Assembly (NCBI RefSeq): GCF_016862635.1
Contig: NZ_BONI01000028.1
Location: 38,768 to 102,767, forward strand
Reading direction: 5' to 3'
Origin: Catellatospora coxensis
GTDB taxonomy: Bacteria; Actinomycetota; Actinomycetes; Mycobacteriales; Micromonosporaceae
DNA: 64,000 nucleotides
This document shows, piece after piece, positions 1 to 8,644 of this stretch (its first letter is position 1; every line of letters starts with the position of its first letter). The translations under genes were made by a program, and so were the position numbers. The notes beneath the pieces are model-generated. The model was not told where the DNA came from. It made no database searches and saw only the letters and a list, made by a program, of their open reading frames with translations.

Positions 1-1726
1 CGGTCCACTCGTCCTGGCGGACTTCGAGGGCGAGTTCGACGTCCTTGGTGGGGAGGTCGAGGCCGGTGAGGTCGAGGTCCTCGGCGCGGGGGACGAAGCC
101 GACGGGGGTTTCGACCGCGGCGGCCTCGCCCTCCAGGCGCTCGACGACCCACTTGAGGACGCGCGAGTTCTCGCCGAATCCGGGCCACAGGAAGCGGCCG
201 TCGTCACCGCGGCGGAACCAGTTGACGTAGAAGATCGCGGGCAGCTTGTCGGCGTTGCCGTCGACGCCCTTGCCCATGGCGATCCAGTGGCGGAAGTAGT
301 CGCCGGCGTTGTAGCCGATGAACGGCAGCATCGCCATCGGGTCGCGGCGGACCACGCCGACCTGGCCGACCGCGGCGGCGGTCGTCTCCGAGGACAGGGT
401 CGCGCCCTGGAAGACGCCGTGCACCCAGTCGCGGGCCTGGCTGACCAGCGGGATCGTGGTCTTGCGGCGGCCGCCGAACAGGATCGCCGAGATCGGCACA
501 CCCTGCGGGTCGTCGTACTCCGGCGCCAGGATCGGGCACTGCGTGATCGGGGTGCAGAAGCGCGAGTTCGGGTGGCTGGAGACCTGCTCGGAGTCCGGGG
601 TCCAGTCGTTGCCGTGCCAGTCGGTGAGGTGGGCCGGGGGCTCGCCCATGCCCTCCCACCAGATGTCGCCGTCGTCGGTGCGGGCCACGTTGGTGAACAG
701 CGAATTGCCGGCGGCGAGCGTACGCATCGCGTTCGGGTTGGTCTTCCAGTCCGTGCCCGGCGCGACGCCGAACAGGCCGTACTCCGGGTTCACCGCGTAC
801 AGGCGGCCGTCGGGGCCGAAGCGCATCCAGGCGATGTCGTCGCCGAGGGTCTCGACCTTCCAGCCGGGGATGGTCGGCTCCAGCATGGCGAGGTTGGTCT
901 TGCCGCACGCCGACGGGAACGCCGCCGCGATGTAGTGCACCTTGCCGGCCGGGCTGGTCAGCTTGAGGATCAGCATGTGCTCGGCGAGCCAGCCCTCGTC
1001 GCGGCCCATCACGCTGGCGATGCGCAGCGAGTAGCACTTCTTGCCCAGCAGCGAGTTGCCGCCGTAGCCCGAGCCGAACGACCAGATCTCGCGGGTCTCC
1101 GGGAAGTGGGAGATGTACTTGGTGGTCGAGCACGGCCACGGCACGTCGGCCTGGCCCGGCTCCAGCGGCGCGCCGACCGAGTGCAGCGCGGGCACGAAGT
1201 CCGCGGTCTCGCCCATGGCCTCCAGCACCTTGGCGCCCATGCGGGTCATGATGCGCATGCTGGCCACGACGTACGCCGAGTCGGTGATCTCGACGCCGAA
1301 CATCGGGTTCTCCGCGTCCAGCGGGCCCATGCAGAACGGGATGACGTACATGGTGCGGCCGCGCATGCAGCCCCGGTACAGCTCGGTCATGAGCTGCTTC
1401 ATCTCGGCCGGGGCCATCCAGTTGTTGGTCGGGCCGGCGTCGGCCTCGTCGACCGAGCAGATGAACGTGCGCTCCTCGACCCGCGCCACGTCGGACGGGT
1501 CGGTGCGCGCCCAGAAGGAGTTGGGTCGCTTGACCGGGTCCAGCTGGACCAGGCTGCCCGCGGTGACGAGTTCGGCGGTGAGCCGCGTCCACTCGTCCTC
1601 GGAGCCGTCGCACCACACGATGCTGTCCGGCGTGGTGAGCTCTGCGATCTGGCGCACCCAGGCGAGCAGCTTCGGGTGCGAGGTCGGATGCTGGTCAAGC
1701 CCTGCGATGACTGCCGGCGCGGTCAT
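1..1726 (-). CDS. pckG: Phosphoenolpyruvate carboxykinase (GTP), C-terminus cut by window edge
   Basis: GTP-dependent PEP carboxykinase converts oxaloacetate + GTP to PEP + CO2 + GDP, the entry step of gluconeogenesis, in the cytosol. The minus-strand frame opens at an ATG (1724-1726) preceded by AGGAG and stays open to base 1, giving about 575 codons. The family is usually about 605-610 residues, so roughly 30 residues lie outside the window. The N-terminus reads [20 protein letters not shown]. Visible family signatures are NNWMAP followed by a [17 protein letters not shown] stretch, and the kinase-1a P-loop [13 protein letters not shown] encoded at about 881-918. The gene is divergent from the sigma factor gene at 2124, with about 400 bp between them that must hold its promoter. 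Identification is secure from the P-loop and the [12 protein letters not shown] motif. Confidence 0.95.
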   Translation of the reverse strand, partial: MTAPAVIAGLDQHPTSHPKLLAWVRQIAELTTPDSIVWCDGSEDEWTRLTAELVTAGSLVQLDPVKRPNSFWARTDPSDVARVEERTFICSVDEADAGPTNNWMAPAEMKQLMTELYRGCMRGRTMYVIPFCMGPLDAENPMFGVEITDSAYVVASMRIMTRMGAKVLEAMGETADFVPALHSVGAPLEPGQADVPWPCSTTKYISHFPETREIWSFGSGYGGNSLLGKKCYSLRIASVMGRDEGWLAEHMLILKLTSPAGKVHYIAAAFPSACGKTNLAMLEPTIPGWKVETLGDDIAWMRFGPDGRLYAVNPEYGLFGVAPGTDWKTNPNAMRTLAAGNSLFTNVARTDDGDIWWEGMGEPPAHLTDWHGNDWTPDSEQVSSHPNSRFCTPITQCPILAPEYDDPQGVPISAILFGGRRKTTIPLVSQARDWVHGVFQGATLSSETTAAAVGQVGVVRRDPMAMLPFIGYNAGDYFRHWIAMGKGVDGNADKLPAIFYVNWFRRGDDGRFLWPGFGENSRVLKWVVERLEGEAAAVETPVGFVPRAEDLDLTGLDLPTKDVELALEVRQDEWT

Positions 1727-2123
1727 GGAGTTCTCCTCGTGGTCGTCTTTGACCGACGGATACGACGGACCACGGCCGGGTGGCCGTGCGTCGTCCGGGA
1801 TGTGGCCTCAGCGTAAGCCCGGTTTGTTGCCTGAGACCCTTCCCGCCTTGTGAATAAGTGCACAAGCGTCGGTCTGGGTGCTTCTTCGCGCACGATTCTT
1901 CGGCCGAACGCGCACGTTTCCGCAAATCCCCTTTTTGATCACAGCGCAGCGCGACAGCACTGACGCGAGCGGACCCCGTCACCTACTACCACTACCCGTT
2001 CCGGGCTCCGGCGAACGCGCTTATCGCGACTTCATCATGAGCTCCGCATATTCCGCAAATCGGGTGATTGGTCTAACGTCCCTAGCAGCCGGCGAAACCG
2101 TGACATTCCCCCCGGAGGCGGCC
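1727..2123. promoter_or_regulatory. Divergent promoter region between pckG and the sigma-fusion gene
   Basis: This 397-bp gap separates two divergent genes. It is less GC-rich than its flanks. It holds an inverted repeat, CTTGTG (1847-1852) and CACAAG (1861-1866) with an 8-bp spacer, of the size expected for a repressor operator. It also holds two direct copies of TTCCGCAAATC (about 1919-1929 and 2052-2062). I could not pick confident -35/-10 boxes. In-frame ATG codons exist upstream of 2124 (for example 2037) but lack a ribosome site, so I treat the stretch as non-coding. That function is inferred from position only. Confidence 0.4.
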
Positions 2124-4913
2124 GTGACCAGTGCGTTTTACCCTGCCCAGGATCAGCCCACCGACCCGCAGAGCGACCCGCAACTCATCTGCCTGGTACG
2201 CGGCGGCGACACCGACGCGTTCGGGCTGCTCTACGAACGCCACCTCGAATCGGCGCGGCGGCTCGCCCGGGTGCTCAGCACCGATCACGCCGACGCCGAC
2301 GACCTGATCGCGGACACCTTCGCCAAGGTGCTGGCGGTGCTGCGCAACGGCGGCGGGCCGGACACCGCGTTCCGGGCGTACCTGCTCACCACCATGCGGC
2401 ACACCCGCTACGACCGGGCCCGGCGCGAGCGCCGCGTCGAACTCACCGACGACCTCACCCGCTACGAGAGGGCGGAACCCGTCGACGACCCGACCATCTC
2501 CCGGCTGGAGACGTCGTACGCGGCGCGCGCCTTCAACCGGCTGCCCGAGCGCTGGCGGGCCGTGCTCTGGCACACCGAGGTCGAGGGCGAGAGCCCGTCC
2601 CAGGTCGCGCCGCTGCTCGGGCTCACCCCGAACGGCGTCGCCGCGCTGGCCTACCGGGCCCGGGAACGGCTGCGCCAGATGTACCTGCAGGAGCACATCG
2701 CGCTCACCGGCAACCCGCGCTGCCACTGGACCGGGTCGCACCTGGCCGGATACGTGCGCGCCGCGCTGGCCAAACGCGATCGAAGCAAGGTCGACGAGCA
2801 CCTGTCCGGCTGCGCCGAATGCCGCCGCCTGCACCGCGAGCTGACCGAGGAGAACGCCGGCCTGCGCGGTGTCGTCGCACCCCTGTTACTGGGAGCCGCC
2901 GCGCCGGCCTACCTGGCCGACGTGGGCACGCTCGGCGGCCGGCTGACCGCCGCCTGGGGAGCGCTCGTGCTGTGGTGGGACCAGGTCGGGGAGAACCTCG
3001 GCACGTGGTCGGCCGCGGCGGCCACGGTGGCGCTCGCCGCCGGGCGGTGGCTGCTGACCGCGCCCGGCCGCCTGATCAGCCGGTACGGCGGCGCGAGCAT
3101 CGTCGCCGGGAGCGGCGTGGGCATCGCGGCGCTGGCCGGGATCGCCGTGTTCGTCGCGATGACGGCGACCCCGACGCCACCCACGGCCCCGTCGCGGGCG
3201 GTGCCGGTGCCGGCGCCCGCCGCGCCACCGGTGTTCGTACCCGCGCCGCCGTCGCCCGCGGAGCCGTTGCCCGCAGTGTCGTCACCCGTGGTCCCCACCT
3301 CTCGACCGTCGCCGCCCGGCCGCACCGCGCAGCCCCCGGCGATCGCCCTGCCCCCGGCTCGCCCGCCGGCCGCCGTGCCCATACCGCCGCCCGCGGCCCC
3401 CGCTCCCGTGGCGCCGGCACCGGTGGCTCCGGCGCCGCCGGCGGAGCCTGACGCCGAGGTGTCGGCACCGGAGCTCACCGAGGTCGACCTCGTGGCCGGC
3501 CGCGCGGGCACGCTGCCCATCCCGGTGCGCGCCTCCTCCGACGATCGTGCCGACCAGCCGGAGAACGCCCCTGGCGCATCGGCTGAGCAGACCGGCGGTG
3601 CCGCCGACGCAACAGCCGCGCGGTTCCTGAGCCTGCCTGCGAGCATCGCCACGGAGCCCGAGTCGGTGCCGAGCGCTTCCCCGGTCGCCGCGCCGCCAGG
3701 AGCGGTGCGCATCGACGTGACGCTGCCGGCCGGGCTGCGGCTGGCCGGGACTGCCGCCGGGGACGGCTGGCAGTGCGAGGCGACCGCCACCGGGGCGTCC
3801 TGCGACCGGCCGCGCTGGAAGAAGGGGGCCCGCTCGGTGGCGCGGCTGCCGGTGCTGGCCGATACCACGGTCAGCGGCTTCCAGGAGATCGGCGTCGCCG
3901 CGACGTACGGGCAGCGGCAGCGCGCGACCGTGTTCCGGGTGCCGGTCGCGCCGTCCGGGCTGCGCCTCGGGCACGCCGCCCGGGGCCGGGTCGACGTCGC
4001 GCTCGCGGGCAGCGCCCTGCTGTCGTGCCGGCCGCGCCCGCTGTGCCTGCTCGGCGCGGACAACAACGTGCTGGACATGACGCCGCTGCTGCCCGCGTTC
4101 GGCGAGCCCGCCGCACCCGGCGGCCTGCTGGACGAGCCGGGACCGGCCGGGCCGGACGGGCCGATCGCCGCGCTCGCCGGGGAGAAGGCGGCCAGCGGAG
4201 CCCGGCTGGAGCTGCCGGACGGCGCGAAGGTCCGCTGGGCCGGCCTGGTCGTCGCCGCGTCGGCCGCCGAGCTGCCCGAACTGGTCGCGCTGCACGGCCC
4301 GAAGGGCGACTGGTCGCCGGTGGAGGTGCGGTTCGGGCACGCCGAGTCGGGCACGGCGCTGACCCAGGGCTTCGCCGACGTCACGAAACTGCTGCGCAAG
4401 GGCGGCGGCGGGGATTGGTGGCTGGCCGCGCCGGCCGAGCCGCTGCCCCGCGGCAGGAAGCAGTTCGCGGGCTGGACCCTGGCCGTGGTGTACGAGCACC
4501 GGGACCTGCCGCGCGGTGAGGCGGCGGTTTACCTCGGGCCGCGTACCGGGCGCGGCGACGCGGCGACCGTCATCGGGCTGGGTGGCGCGGGACCGGTCCG
4601 GATCGGGCTCGCCCTGTGGGACGGCGACCTCGCGCTGACCGGCGACGAGCTGCTCATCGACGGTGTGCCGGCGGGCGAGCCGGGCAACCTCGGCGGCGGC
4701 CGCAACGCCGGGGCCGCCGCGCTGGCCTGCCGCCCCGTACCCGGCCTGTGCCCCTGGCGCACACCCGGTCTGGACGTGCTCCGGGTGGACGGCAAGGCCC
4801 CCGCCGGCGGCGTCGCCGAGCTGCGCACGGGCGGCGATCCGCTGGAGGTGGGACTGCTCGCGGTGGTCACCGGGCCGCCGCGCACGCCGGGCAAGGCCGC
4901 GCCGGCACGGTAG
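2124..4913 (+). CDS. ECF-like sigma-70 factor fused to zinc-finger, membrane anchor and large outer domain
   Basis: This 929-residue protein starts at GTG 2124, chosen because GGAGG lies 6 nt upstream. Residues about 28-100 look like sigma region 2 (DAFGLLYERH, ADADDLIADTFAKVL). Residues about 138-188 look like region 4 (LPERWRAVLWHTEVEGESPSQ and a helix-turn-helix). An anti-sigma-type zinc finger follows (H226, C230, C233 in DEHLSGCAECRRLH). A hydrophobic segment at about 326-347 (IVAGSGVGIAALAGIAVFVAM) should span the membrane. It is followed by a Pro/Ala-rich linker and about 450 residues of Gly-rich beta-type sequence with Cys pairs, predicted outside the cell. A soluble sigma factor is normally about 180-300 residues, so the fusion is the notable point. 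The outer domain is unrecognised. The role is likely transcription control linked to an envelope signal, which is inference. Confidence 0.8.
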   Translation: MTSAFYPAQDQPTDPQSDPQLICLVRGGDTDAFGLLYERHLESARRLARVLSTDHADADDLIADTFAKVLAVLRNGGGPDTAFRAYLLTTMRHTRYDRARRERRVELTDDLTRYERAEPVDDPTISRLETSYAARAFNRLPERWRAVLWHTEVEGESPSQVAPLLGLTPNGVAALAYRARERLRQMYLQEHIALTGNPRCHWTGSHLAGYVRAALAKRDRSKVDEHLSGCAECRRLHRELTEENAGLRGVVAPLLLGAAAPAYLADVGTLGGRLTAAWGALVLWWDQVGENLGTWSAAAATVALAAGRWLLTAPGRLISRYGGASIVAGSGVGIAALAGIAVFVAMTATPTPPTAPSRAVPVPAPAAPPVFVPAPPSPAEPLPAVSSPVVPTSRPSPPGRTAQPPAIALPPARPPAAVPIPPPAAPAPVAPAPVAPAPPAEPDAEVSAPELTEVDLVAGRAGTLPIPVRASSDDRADQPENAPGASAEQTGGAADATAARFLSLPASIATEPESVPSASPVAAPPGAVRIDVTLPAGLRLAGTAAGDGWQCEATATGASCDRPRWKKGARSVARLPVLADTTVSGFQEIGVAATYGQRQRATVFRVPVAPSGLRLGHAARGRVDVALAGSALLSCRPRPLCLLGADNNVLDMTPLLPAFGEPAAPGGLLDEPGPAGPDGPIAALAGEKAASGARLELPDGAKVRWAGLVVAASAAELPELVALHGPKGDWSPVEVRFGHAESGTALTQGFADVTKLLRKGGGGDWWLAAPAEPLPRGRKQFAGWTLAVVYEHRDLPRGEAAVYLGPRTGRGDAATVIGLGGAGPVRIGLALWDGDLALTGDELLIDGVPAGEPGNLGGGRNAGAAALACRPVPGLCPWRTPGLDVLRVDGKAPAGGVAELRTGGDPLEVGLLAVVTGPPRTPGKAAPAR

Positions 4914-4922
4914 GCTCGCGGG

Positions 4923-5435
4923 GTGACCCCCAAACCGCCGAGCCCGCCACCTGCCCCAGCACTGCCGCTGAGGCTTGTCGCGCAGTTCCGGCACCTGATC
5001 CACGAGCTGGGCAAGTTCGGTGTCGTCGGCGGTGCCGCGTACGTCGTCGATCTTGTGATCTTCAATCTGCTGCTGTCGACGACCGGCTGGCTGACCGCCA
5101 CGGTCATCTCCACCACGGTCGCGGCGACCGGCGCCTTCATCGGCAACCGGTACTGGACCTGGCGTGACCGCGAGCGCTCCAGCCTGGCCCGGGAGTACCT
5201 GCTCTACTTCTTCTTCAACGTGGTCGGGCTCGGCATCAGCGTCGGCGTGCTGTGGCTCAGCCACGACGTGCTCGGCGCCGTGTGGCCGCAGCTGTTCCAG
5301 ACCCGCCTGGCCGACAACGTCGCCAAGATGCTGGTCGGCAACGCGATCGCCAGCATCTTCCGGTTCTGGGCATACCGGCGTTTCGTGTTCAACGGCGCGC
5401 CGGCCGCCGCGCCCGCCCCGGCCCAGGTCGGGTGA
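4923..5435 (+). CDS. GtrA family membrane protein
   Basis: A 170-residue GtrA/DPMS-type integral membrane protein, GTG start 9 nt after the sigma-fusion stop. It reads LGKFGVVGGAAYVVDLVIFN at residues about 27-46 and has four hydrophobic segments. Between segments 2 and 3 is the family loop FIGNRYWTWRDRER, and the last segment ends with FRFWAYRRFVFNG. GtrA proteins take part in moving or modifying polyprenyl-linked sugars for cell-surface glycans; this is family knowledge and the substrate is unknown here. It lies 62 bp upstream of a second GtrA paralog, and the pair is probably co-transcribed. The position upstream of the PH-domain and birA genes matches my recollection of the M. tuberculosis Rv3277 region. 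Confidence 0.85.
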   Translation: MTPKPPSPPPAPALPLRLVAQFRHLIHELGKFGVVGGAAYVVDLVIFNLLLSTTGWLTATVISTTVAATGAFIGNRYWTWRDRERSSLAREYLLYFFFNVVGLGISVGVLWLSHDVLGAVWPQLFQTRLADNVAKMLVGNAIASIFRFWAYRRFVFNGAPAAAPAPAQVG

Positions 5436-5497
5436 GTTGGCTTGCATTCGGAGTTGCGATGCCGCCCCCTTCGCACCGACTCGCGTAAGGTGACCCA

Positions 5498-6223
5498 GTG
5501 CGCCCTGACCTGACGATGTTCGATCGCCTGCTGCCCTCACGACTCCGCAAGATGGGTCCCGAGGCTCTCAAGTTCGCCATCGTCGGCGGCGTCAACACCG
5601 TGGTCAACTTCGTGGTGCTGAACGCCCTGGTCCTGACGGTGTTCCCGACGGGCCAGCTGAAGGCCAACGTGGTGGCGACCATCGTGGCGATGGTCACGTC
5701 CTACCTGATGAACCGGCACTGGACCTACCGCGACCGGATGAGCCAGGCGATGGGACGCGAGTTCCTGCTGTTCGTCGTGTTCAACGCCGCGGGCCTGGCC
5801 ATCGAGCTGGCCATCATGGGCGCCACCAAGTACATGCTGGGCCTGCACGGTCTGCTGGCGCTCAACGCGGCCAAGTTCCTCGGCCTGGTGCTCGGCACGC
5901 TCTTCCGCTTCTACACCTACCGCACCTTCGTGTTCGCCCCCGCGAACCAGGTGGCCGTCGCGGCGGGCGGCGTCGACGCCGACTTCGGCCCGGCCCACGT
6001 GCACCTCGACAGCGTCGAGGAGCTGGTCGACGCCGAGGCGGCCGCGAGCGCGCTGGCCGGCGTGCCGGTGCCCGCGCAGGTGCGCGCGGACGACTTCTCC
6101 CGGCTCACCGCCCCGCTCGAGGCCGAGTTCGCCGCCGAGCAGCTGGCCGCCCTGGACGCGGAGTTCACCGACACGGAGCTCGCCGAGGAGCTCACGCGCG
6201 CGAAGCCGCGCCCAGAGCGGTAG
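5498..6223 (+). CDS. GtrA family membrane protein with acidic C-terminal tail
   Basis: A 241-residue GtrA paralog starting at GTG 5498. The membrane core (residues about 22-148) contains LKFAIVGGVNTVVNFVVLNA, the loop SYLMNRHWTYRDR and the terminal FRFYTYRTFVFAP, parallel to the protein encoded just upstream. It differs by a C-terminal extension of about 85 residues, rich in Glu, Asp and Ala and without hydrophobic segments, likely a cytosolic tail. Its function is probably in polyprenyl-phosphate sugar transfer or flipping for wall polysaccharide, by family. It ends 7 bp before the stop of the convergent PH-domain gene at 6230, so the two transcripts must terminate in or read into each other. 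Confidence 0.85.
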   Translation: MRPDLTMFDRLLPSRLRKMGPEALKFAIVGGVNTVVNFVVLNALVLTVFPTGQLKANVVATIVAMVTSYLMNRHWTYRDRMSQAMGREFLLFVVFNAAGLAIELAIMGATKYMLGLHGLLALNAAKFLGLVLGTLFRFYTYRTFVFAPANQVAVAAGGVDADFGPAHVHLDSVEELVDAEAAASALAGVPVPAQVRADDFSRLTAPLEAEFAAEQLAALDAEFTDTELAEELTRAKPRPER

Positions 6224-6229
6224 CCGGAC

Positions 6230-6778
6230 TCACTTCTTCTCTTCGACCTTGGACGGCTGAGCCGGGGCGGCCGGGCGCTCGTTGTCGTTGTACGAGTGCG
6301 CGTCCCGGTCGGCCTCGACCAGCTCGTACAGCGTCGTCTGCACCTTCTCGACGTGCGGGATGTCGTTGAGCACCGACTGCCCGCGCTCGCCCGCCGACTC
6401 GATGGTCAGCGTGCCGCAGCCGAGCAGCCGCTCGATGAACTTCTGGCTCATCGCGTGGTCGTTCACCCGCGACAGCGGGATGTCCCGGCGGTCGCGCGAG
6501 AAGACACCGGTCTGCAGCAGCACGCGCTCGTTGGTCAGCACGTAGTGCGTGGTGCGCCAGACCAGCCACGGCCAGAACGTCAGCCAGGCCACGGCGACCA
6601 GGGCCAGGCCCGCCACGATGTAGACCAGGATCGCGTCGAGGTCGAACAGCAGCGCGGTGATCACCGCCGCCACCGCCAGCACCAGGACCGTCACCGGCCG
6701 GATCATGGCCTTCCAATGGGGGTGCAGGTCGAGCACCACGTGCTCGTCCGCGGTCAACACGTCCTCGGGGAACGCCAT
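6230..6778 (-). CDS. PH domain-containing membrane protein (bPH_2/DUF304 type)
   Basis: A 182-residue protein starting at ATG 6778, with GAGGAGG just upstream. After a short N-terminus, two closely spaced hydrophobic segments (residues about 25-72, PVTVLVLAVAAVITALLF and ILVYIVAGLALVAVAWLTF) anchor it. The bacterial PH fold then follows, with the hallmark TTHYVLTNERVLLQTGVFSR and IPLSRVNDHAMSQKFIERLL. The C-terminus is polar and ends KVEEKK. In mycobacteria a protein of this build (Rv3278c, from memory) also sits next to birA, supporting orthology by context. The molecular role is unknown; bPH_2 proteins are thought to be membrane-associated assembly or interaction modules. Confidence 0.85.
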   Translation of the reverse strand: MAFPEDVLTADEHVVLDLHPHWKAMIRPVTVLVLAVAAVITALLFDLDAILVYIVAGLALVAVAWLTFWPWLVWRTTHYVLTNERVLLQTGVFSRDRRDIPLSRVNDHAMSQKFIERLLGCGTLTIESAGERGQSVLNDIPHVEKVQTTLYELVEADRDAHSYNDNERPAAPAQPSKVEEKK

Positions 6779-6951
6779 CCGTGCCTCCTCGTTACAGCCT
6801 GCGATCAAACGCACGATTGTCCGCGAGCAGGGTAGTTCCACGAGGCGACGCCGAGCCATCCGCCATCGGTGCTCCGTCGGCAATCGGTCTGTCCCGGGCC
6901 CGGAGCGGAGCCGCGGACCGTATTCCTTTCGCGCCGCTGCCGCTGACCCGC

Positions 6952-7746
6952 TCAGCGCAGGTGGACGACGTCGCCCGCGGCGACCGGCCGGTCACCGGCA
7001 GCGGTCCGCACGACGAGACGGCCGTCCGGGTCGACGGTCACCGCCTCTCCCGTCAGGTCCGTGGTGCCGCCGGGCAACATGACGGACACCTGCCGGCCGA
7101 GGGTCGCGCACATCCGCAGGTACGCGTCCCGCAGGCCGCTCTTGTCCGGGTCGCCGCCCGCCTGCTGCCACGCGTCGTAGCGCGCGCCCAGCCGCTCCAG
7201 CAGCACGGCCAGCAGTTCGGTCCGGTCCGCCTCGGCCGCGCCGGCCAGCAGCAGCGAGGTCGCGGGCAGGCCGGTCGGGGTGTCGGGCAGTTCCTCGGAC
7301 CGCAGGCTCACGTTCAGGCCGATGCCGATCACCACCGCGCCGGGCGCGGGCACCTCGGCCAGCAGCCCGGCACATTTGCGCCCGCCGATCAGCAGGTCGT
7401 TGGGCCACTTCAGGGCGGACTCCAGCCCCGTCACCGCGCGTACCGCCTCGGCCAGCGCGACCCCGCCGAGCAGCGGGAGCCAGCCCCAGCCGGAGACGTC
7501 CGAGGCCGGGCGCAGCAGCACGGACACGGCCAGTCCGGCGCGCGGCGGCGACTGCCAGGTGCGGCCGAGCCGGCCCCGCCCCGCCGTCTGCGACTCCGTG
7601 GTCACGACCAGGCCCTCCGCCGCGCCGTCCCGCGCGGCCGCGGCGGCGTCGGCGTTGGTGGAACCGGTCTCCTCGCTCACCTCGACGTGCCATTGCGGCA
7701 GCGCCGCGAGTCGTGCCCGGTCCAGCGGCGGCCTGATCATCTCCAC
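6952..7746 (-). CDS. birA: Biotin--[acetyl-CoA-carboxylase] ligase
   Basis: A 264-residue biotin protein ligase. It activates biotin with ATP to biotinyl-5'-AMP and attaches it to the lysine of biotin carrier domains, here most obviously the EAMKMEQP site of AccA3 encoded at 20224-21984. Visible are TGSTNADA (residues 27-34), the biotin-adenylate loop GRGRLGRTW (56-64), the KWPNDLL motif (about 115) and a small C-terminal SH3-like domain (about 215-264). It lacks the N-terminal DNA-binding wing of E. coli BirA, so it is a monofunctional ligase and not a repressor. Divergent placement near pccB is the standard actinobacterial arrangement. Confidence 0.93.
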   Translation of the reverse strand: MEMIRPPLDRARLAALPQWHVEVSEETGSTNADAAAAARDGAAEGLVVTTESQTAGRGRLGRTWQSPPRAGLAVSVLLRPASDVSGWGWLPLLGGVALAEAVRAVTGLESALKWPNDLLIGGRKCAGLLAEVPAPGAVVIGIGLNVSLRSEELPDTPTGLPATSLLLAGAAEADRTELLAVLLERLGARYDAWQQAGGDPDKSGLRDAYLRMCATLGRQVSVMLPGGTTDLTGEAVTVDPDGRLVVRTAAGDRPVAAGDVVHLR

Positions 7747-7770
7747 CGCAGCAGCGTATCGGCGCGCGGG

Positions 7771-8454
7771 TCAGCCGGCGTGGCGGGCGCGCACCGGCGC
7801 GGCGTCGTCGCCGGGCACGGACATCGGGCCGAGCCACTCCGGCAGCACGATCTCGGTGTCCCCCGGCTCGGCGGACACCCGCCGCCCCCGCTGGATGCTC
7901 TCCACCCGGTGGTGCCGCAACGGCGCCCGCTCTCCCCGCGGCTCCGCCCGCCGAGCGGCAGGCCGCGGCTTCAGCGCCACGACGGGGCTCGACGCCTCTT
8001 CCGACGACCCACGCGCCGCCCTGTCCACGTCTGCCACCAGACCGACCTCCAGGCCGTCCACGTCAGCCACGGAACCCCGCACCGCGCCCGAGGCCTCGGC
8101 CGGCACGCCACGCACCGGGCTCGGCCGGCGGGCAGCGAGCCCCGTCGCGGAGCCGCGTACCGCACCGCTCGCGGTCTCGCCCGCCGCGCCGGCGCTGCTC
8201 CCGGCCGCCCCGGCCCCAGCCGCCCCGGCCTCGGCGGCCCTGGTCAGCGCCGCACCGCGCCGCGGTCCCGGTCGCGGCCGGGACGGCGGAAACCCGCCCT
8301 TGACGGGCGGATCCACCTCCCTGGGCGCGCGGTCATCCGACTGCCACGGCCGCACCACGGCAAGCACCGTAAACCCGCCCACCAGCAGCAGTACCCCGAA
8401 CAGCGTCGTCACAACATTCTCAACGATTCGCCCGAACCGGACGAAACGAGCCAC
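7771..8454 (-). CDS. Hypothetical membrane-anchored protein with disordered tail
   Basis: An unrecognised protein of 227 residues from GTG 8454; the start is uncertain because no good ribosome site is visible. Residues about 14-34 (VTTLFGVLLLVGGFTVLAVV) form one membrane segment right after a short basic N-terminus. The remainder is Ala/Arg/Pro-rich and low-complexity, predicted disordered. Frame-specific GC bias supports real coding, but a strong compositional signal also exists in overlapping frames, so confidence is moderate. It lies between birA and pccB, 24 bp upstream of birA on the same strand, so co-transcription with birA is likely. Confidence 0.55.
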   Translation of the reverse strand: MARFVRFGRIVENVVTTLFGVLLLVGGFTVLAVVRPWQSDDRAPREVDPPVKGGFPPSRPRPGPRRGAALTRAAEAGAAGAGAAGSSAGAAGETASGAVRGSATGLAARRPSPVRGVPAEASGAVRGSVADVDGLEVGLVADVDRAARGSSEEASSPVVALKPRPAARRAEPRGERAPLRHHRVESIQRGRRVSAEPGDTEIVLPEWLGPMSVPGDDAAPVRARHAG

Positions 8455-8475
8455 CCAAACGACGCATGATCACGA

Positions 8476-8544
8476 CGATCTTGCGTGAACTGTGGTCCTT
8501 TCGTCCGATACGCGCGTGTCGTACCCACAGTCCACGCAAGATCG
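8476..8544. repeat. Near-perfect 20-bp inverted repeat between divergent genes
   Basis: The arms at 8476-8495 (CGATCTTGCGTGAACTGTGG) and 8525-8544 are reverse complements with a single mismatch, around a 29-nt loop. The genes on either side are divergent (7771-8454 minus, pccB plus), so it cannot be a simple terminator for both. It may be an operator, a mobile palindrome, or an upstream-transcript structure. The GATCTTG tip resembles the arms of the hairpin at 52753-52794. Confidence 0.75.
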
Positions 8545-8644
8545 CCGCCCTGGAGGTGGGTGGGGGGCGGGGTGAGGGGGGTGAGGGGGGTGGTGTGGTG
8601 TAGATGACTGAACGGGGGTTCAGGTGGGTTATAGAGTCCGGGGC

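Noticed and set aside
204..1616. A 470-codon minus-strand frame and several plus-strand frames in the PEP carboxykinase region
   Set aside because: The true gene is in another minus-strand frame with a P-loop and [12 protein letters not shown]; the others are shadows.
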